The notes under the pieces are model-generated. The model worked only from the letters and a program-made list of their open reading frames with translations, did not search any database and was not told the DNA's origin. The translations under genes were made by a program, and so were the position numbers. Positions 60,483 to 64,000 of a stretch of 64,000 nt of DNA are shown in pieces (position 1 is the first letter of the stretch; each line of letters starts with the position of its first letter). Origin of the DNA: Portibacter marinus (GTDB taxonomy: Bacteria > Bacteroidota > Bacteroidia > Chitinophagales > Saprospiraceae); contig NZ_JAJNKB010000011.1 of NCBI RefSeq assembly GCF_021533195.1, positions 53,606 to 117,605 on the forward strand, given 5' to 3'.

Positions 60483-63065
60483 ATGAAATTATTCAATTCA
60501 ATTAGATTCATATTAGTCACGATCTCCTTCATGGTATTAGCTCTTCAGTCAGCTCGAACTCAGAACCGACAGGGCAATATCGTCGAATACTTTGGAAAAG
60601 AAAAAGTAAATGAAATCAGTGAAGGTCAACTGATTCACGTTTTCCAGGATGGTTTAGCTGTTTCAATTAATCAGGGTTTTAATGCCCCCATTGATTTTCC
60701 CATCGAACCAATCTTCAATCAATTCCTGAATCATCCCGATTACCAACCTCTACCTAGTGACGTTTTTGATATTGACAGTCAAGGTCGTCCTGTCACCTGG
60801 AAGCCAATCGTAGTTGACAGCACGGGGACTTTTAGCCAAAGAAGTTTGAGATCCGCTTATGTATATCTGACCTATCCATCGCCGGAGGAAAAAGTGGTAC
60901 TTTTTGAAGCATCTGGTCATTCTATTGCCCTAATCAACGGTTATCCCCATGAAGGAGACCACTATGACTTCGGTTATTCCTTAATTCCCATTAAATTGCG
61001 AAAAGGTCAAAACACCTTTGTCCTCAAAATTGGTAGGTTTCCAAGGGTAAGAGCCAGACTTATTGAGCCAAGTTCTCCCCTACTCTTCACTTCCAGAGAT
61101 ATGACACTTCCTGATGTTTCAAGTGAGGATAATGCGCGATATTACGGCGCCATCAGAGTGGTCAACGCCAGTGAATCCTTTATTGATACACCAATCATTA
61201 TTGCTGTGCTTGGTCAAAAGAAAAATGAATCTGAAGTCATCAGCCTAGCTCCCTTATCAGTGACCAAGATTCCGTTCGAGACTCCTTCCATTTCCGGGAT
61301 GACCCAGGATACCATTGACATAGACCTCACATTAGTGGATGATAATGCTCAAAAGCTTGCTTCAACTACAGTCACCCTAAATGTCAAATCAAAATATGAA
61401 CATCATAAAAAGACTTTTGTCAGTAATATTGATCGAAGTGTTCAATATTACAGCGTTGCACCTTCTCTGAACAAAGATTCTTCTACCCAGGCATTGTTTC
61501 TATCTGTCCATGGTGCTTCGGTTGAGGCCACAAATCAAGCACGGGCATACAAAAGAAAAGACTGGGGTACACTTGTGGCTCCTACTAATCGCCGACCTTT
61601 TGGCTTTGCCTGGGAGGATTGGGGCAGAATGGATGCATTGGAAGTACTAGCGGATGCGAAGAGCATTTATCAGCCTGATCCACAGCGCATCTATTTGACT
61701 GGTCATTCGATGGGTGGGCATGGAACCTGGTATCTCAGTGCCACTTATCCGGATCACTTTGCAGCCATCGCTCCATGTGCAGGATATCCGGATTTACTCG
61801 AATATCGTAAAAGTTTTGTGCGCAGATTATCCAACATGAGTGCCACTGAACTGGAAAGATTCGGCATGACCCCTGAAATGGTTAAGGAGATGAATGCTCC
61901 CATGACCTTATCGCCAATGGACAAAATGGTAAAAAAGGGAGGCCACCCATCCAGAACATTGACATTTAGCAAAAATTATTTGCATCACGGAGTCTATATT
62001 TTGCATGGTGAGAAAGATAATGTGGTGCCAACTTTCATTGCCAGAGATATGCGCCAACATCTTGGAGGTTTTCACAACGATTTTGTTTACTACGAGTATC
62101 CGGAAGGCACCCACTGGTATGGTGATCATAGTGTCGACTGGCCGCCGATCTTCGATTTTTTCAAACAAAGAGCAATTCCGGAAGATGATGAAATTAAGAA
62201 TCTGCAATTTTTAACTGCTTCTCCAGGCATTTCTGCTTCGTCACATCATATTTCGATTACACAACAGGTCAAGCCACTGGAAATCAGTAGTTTCAATTGG
62301 TCAATAAATGAGACCTATGCGCTTGAATTCACCAATACAGAAAGCGCCTCGCTTGATTTTTCTAATTTCAAAAACAACCCTGAGCATATTTTAGTTGATG
62401 GACAACGCATTGATCTGAATGGAAAAAAAGCACTACACCTTCAACTAAAGGATACCATATGGAATGTCGTGAATACACCCGATTTATCTCAAAAGGGCCC
62501 GCATAGATATGGAGGTTTTAAAGACGCATTCAACAATGATTTTGTGATGGTCTATGGAACAAAGGGAAGCAAAACTGAACACGAATGGAATCAGATGAAA
62601 GCCATGTTTGATGCGGAAACATTTTCTTACCGTGCCAATGGCTATGTCGAAGTAATTGCGGATACAGACTTTTCACCGGAGGCCTATATAGATCGAAATG
62701 TAGTGTTATATGGCAATAAGGACAACAATAGCGCATGGGAACTACTATTATATGATTGCCCTGTGCAGTTCAGTAATGACAAGGTTTCTGTCAATGGCAG
62801 TGTTTTACTTGGACCTGGTTGGGCCAGTTACTTCATTTATCCGCGGCCGGACAGCGATGTAGCATCTGTAGGTGTCGTCACCACTACTGGATTAGCTGGT
62901 ATGAAAGCGGCTTTTCCTAATCATTATCTGGTCAATGGTACCTCCTTTCCGGATTTTGTGCTGTTTGATGAATCTGTTCTTGAGGAGGGCATCAATGCGG
63001 TAAAAGCTGCGGGCTTTTTTGGCAACGATTGGTCTGTGGAAAATGGAGAATTCGAATGGAGGTGA
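60483..63065 (+). CDS. Prolyl-oligopeptidase-family alpha/beta hydrolase, secreted
   Basis: 860 residues with a signal peptide (MKLFNSIRFILVTISFMVLALQSARTQ). N-terminal about 300 residues are beta-rich ('LIPIKLRKGQNTFVLKIGRF' and so on). A catalytic domain about 320-580 has 'ALFLSVHGASVEATNQA' (oxyanion), the nucleophile elbow 'TGHSMGGHGTW' with Ser409, and a catalytic-type His in 'YEYPEGTHWYGDHSVDWPP'. Acid residue likely in 'GEKDNVVPTF'. The C-terminal about 250 residues are another beta domain of unknown role. It resembles large secreted esterases/peptidases of Bacteroidota; substrate unknown. tRNA-Ala follows on the opposite strand. Confidence 0.85.
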   Translation: MKLFNSIRFILVTISFMVLALQSARTQNRQGNIVEYFGKEKVNEISEGQLIHVFQDGLAVSINQGFNAPIDFPIEPIFNQFLNHPDYQPLPSDVFDIDSQGRPVTWKPIVVDSTGTFSQRSLRSAYVYLTYPSPEEKVVLFEASGHSIALINGYPHEGDHYDFGYSLIPIKLRKGQNTFVLKIGRFPRVRARLIEPSSPLLFTSRDMTLPDVSSEDNARYYGAIRVVNASESFIDTPIIIAVLGQKKNESEVISLAPLSVTKIPFETPSISGMTQDTIDIDLTLVDDNAQKLASTTVTLNVKSKYEHHKKTFVSNIDRSVQYYSVAPSLNKDSSTQALFLSVHGASVEATNQARAYKRKDWGTLVAPTNRRPFGFAWEDWGRMDALEVLADAKSIYQPDPQRIYLTGHSMGGHGTWYLSATYPDHFAAIAPCAGYPDLLEYRKSFVRRLSNMSATELERFGMTPEMVKEMNAPMTLSPMDKMVKKGGHPSRTLTFSKNYLHHGVYILHGEKDNVVPTFIARDMRQHLGGFHNDFVYYEYPEGTHWYGDHSVDWPPIFDFFKQRAIPEDDEIKNLQFLTASPGISASSHHISITQQVKPLEISSFNWSINETYALEFTNTESASLDFSNFKNNPEHILVDGQRIDLNGKKALHLQLKDTIWNVVNTPDLSQKGPHRYGGFKDAFNNDFVMVYGTKGSKTEHEWNQMKAMFDAETFSYRANGYVEVIADTDFSPEAYIDRNVVLYGNKDNNSAWELLLYDCPVQFSNDKVSVNGSVLLGPGWASYFIYPRPDSDVASVGVVTTTGLAGMKAAFPNHYLVNGTSFPDFVLFDESVLEEGINAVKAAGFFGNDWSVENGEFEWR

Positions 63066-63070
63066 GTAAA

Positions 63071-63147
63071 TGGTGGAGGATACAGGAATCGAACCTGCGA
63101 CCTTTTGACTGCCAGTCAAACGCTCTAGCCAACTGAGCTAATCCCCC
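63071..63147 (-). tRNA. tRNA-Ala (anticodon GGC)
   Basis: Read on the minus strand from 63147: acceptor 5' GGGGGAT pairs with ATCCTCC, including the G3-U70 wobble that marks alanine tRNA; D-arm AGCTCAGTTGGCTAGAGC; anticodon stem TTTGA/TCAAA with loop CTGGCAG, anticodon GGC; T-arm with GTTCGATTC. The 3' end encodes discriminator A followed by CCA (63071-63073). 74 nt without CCA. Confidence 0.97.
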
Positions 63148-63886
63148 AAGTGTTATCTATCAATCGTTTATGTTATTCTAGAACTTTTTCTAACATTTAG
63201 TGTAAAACATTTCAGGCAACAAGATAGTATTTTGAACTCGTATTTCTTAAAAGGTTTTATGACAAATTTTTTCTTCAACCAAAGTGAACTCATTATCTAA
63301 GAAAAAAACTTATGGTTAACTTACATATAATTGGGTGAAGGAGAGAAAGATATAGTTTTGTAAATTACTCTTGCTTACAAAAGTTTTAAGTTCAGGAGTT
63401 CTGTAGCACAATAATGCACTTTGATCTATGAAGTCAGCATAATTTAAAACAGTTCATTTAATACAAAGTTATGCTTAAGGGGGGATGCTTGAAAAACCAT
63501 TGATCGATTGGGGGCATATGGGAGTCTCAGATCTCTTTTAAAGTCATTTATAGTAAATACGGATGGCTACAATATCAATGCTGTACTTAATAATCTGCGC
63601 GAGAATTAATCTAAATGTCCAAATTATGTTAAATTATTTTTAACTCACTATGAATCAACTTTTCCATTGATGAATCAGATAATTTAATAACAAACTTTGA
63701 TGCTCGTTAAGATTTTGTATTTGTTTTTGCACCGGTATTTTATGTGTTTCGATTGAGGAACGTCATTTTTGTATCTATATTTATAAATTCTGATAGAGCT
63801 CATTCAAATACTTTAAAAGTATCCATCCCACTAACCCCATCTTGTCTATTTAGCTAGGAATAGAGAATTTGCAATTAAAAATAGTA
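63148..63886. other. AT-rich intergenic region after the tRNA
   Basis: About 740 bp with no ORF of useful length on either strand, no recognisable repeat arms, no tRNA or rRNA fragment and no clear promoter element. It could be a remnant region beside a mobile element, given the helix-turn-helix gene that starts at 63887, but no target-site duplication or inverted terminal repeat is visible within the window. Confidence 0.5.
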
Positions 63887-64000
63887 ATGGCAATAGACAG
63901 TGAAAAATTATATCGACAGTTTCAAGCTTCAGGAATGAGTAGGAAGGAGTTTGCACAGAAGGTTCGTATTCCAAAATCGACTTTAGATTACCATGTTTAC
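63887..64000 (+). CDS. Helix-turn-helix protein, possibly insertion-sequence OrfA (3' end outside window)
   Basis: ATG at 63887, 38 codons to the window end. The sequence starts MAIDSEKLYRQFQASGMS and continues RKEFAQKVRIPKSTLDYHVY; 'SGMSRKEFAQKVRIPKSTLDYH' is a helix-turn-helix of the type found at the N-terminus of IS66-type accessory proteins or small transposase subunits, and also of some phage regulators. Too short to decide. No terminal inverted repeat upstream was recognised. Confidence 0.45.
   Translation, partial: MAIDSEKLYRQFQASGMSRKEFAQKVRIPKSTLDYHVY

Overview
The window reads as AT-rich chromosomal DNA of a Bacteroidota bacterium, most likely a Cytophagales-type marine or environmental member. 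Evidence seen directly: a PorP/SprF-family type IX secretion outer-membrane protein, a secreted protein ending in a type IX C-terminal sorting domain, many Spase-II style lipoproteins, a propeller-type LytS/LytTR two-component system, and several upstream sequences matching the Bacteroidota minus-7 promoter element TAnnTTTG. The exact genus cannot be told from the sequence alone. Most genes are ordinary chromosomal genes; the window starts inside an alpha/beta hydrolase gene and ends inside a short helix-turn-helix gene that may belong to an insertion sequence.

Layout. 1-10.9 kb (minus strand): hydrolase, SnoaL-like protein, lipoproteins including an NHL-type propeller, an AI-2E transporter, a HAD phosphatase, a very large SGNH/propeller/HEAT/cytochrome c fusion lipoprotein, an exported-looking methyltransferase and an NlpC/P60 protein whose catalytic Cys is Gly. 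11-15.1 kb (plus strand): PorP/SprF, CutC, and a two-gene GMC dehydrogenase unit (subunit-3 family plus flavoprotein) with a 52-residue membrane peptide behind it. 15.1-19.1 kb (minus): ankyrin protein, cupin, EttA, class V aminotransferase. 19.1-26.3 kb (minus): a five-ORF signalling operon: NTF2/four-repeat histidine kinase, a 7TMR-DISM-type sensor interrupted by one in-frame TAG so that it appears as two ORFs, a receiver protein, and a receiver-adenylate/guanylate cyclase. 26.5-30.4 kb: AraC regulator, a small secreted TonB-C-terminal-like protein, 1-Cys peroxiredoxin, an outer-membrane-type barrel and a Cys-rich lipoprotein.

30.6-39.8 kb: mixed-strand housekeeping and metabolic genes (two Gfo/Idh/MocA oxidoreductases, DinB-type protein, sulfatase, DNA polymerase III delta, aldo/keto reductase). 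39.8-40.33 kb is a dense non-coding repeat patch. 40.4-45.5 kb holds what looks like the most unusual unit: two promoters with the same 14-bp core and a TAGGT-N5-ACCTA palindrome in activator position drive a Cys-less periplasmic glutaredoxin-fold protein (with a type IX cargo protein behind it) and two tiny, extremely basic proteins; a NarL-type two-component pair lies next to them. 45.6-52.9 kb: DUF697 and DUF1697 proteins, a zinc metallopeptidase, a CPA2 antiporter, the D-glutamate pair dgcN-dgcA and a divergent threonine-synthase-like PLP enzyme. 53-63.1 kb: a large repeat-type secreted protein, the LytTR response regulator with its propeller sensor kinase, a CehA/McbA-type metallohydrolase and a prolyl-oligopeptidase-like secreted hydrolase, followed by tRNA-Ala(GGC). 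63.15-63.89 kb is empty AT-rich sequence.

Functionally, signalling dominates: three two-component systems (one with a cyclase output), an AraC regulator and several envelope proteins. No CRISPR array, prophage, complete insertion sequence, rRNA or polysaccharide-utilisation locus was seen.
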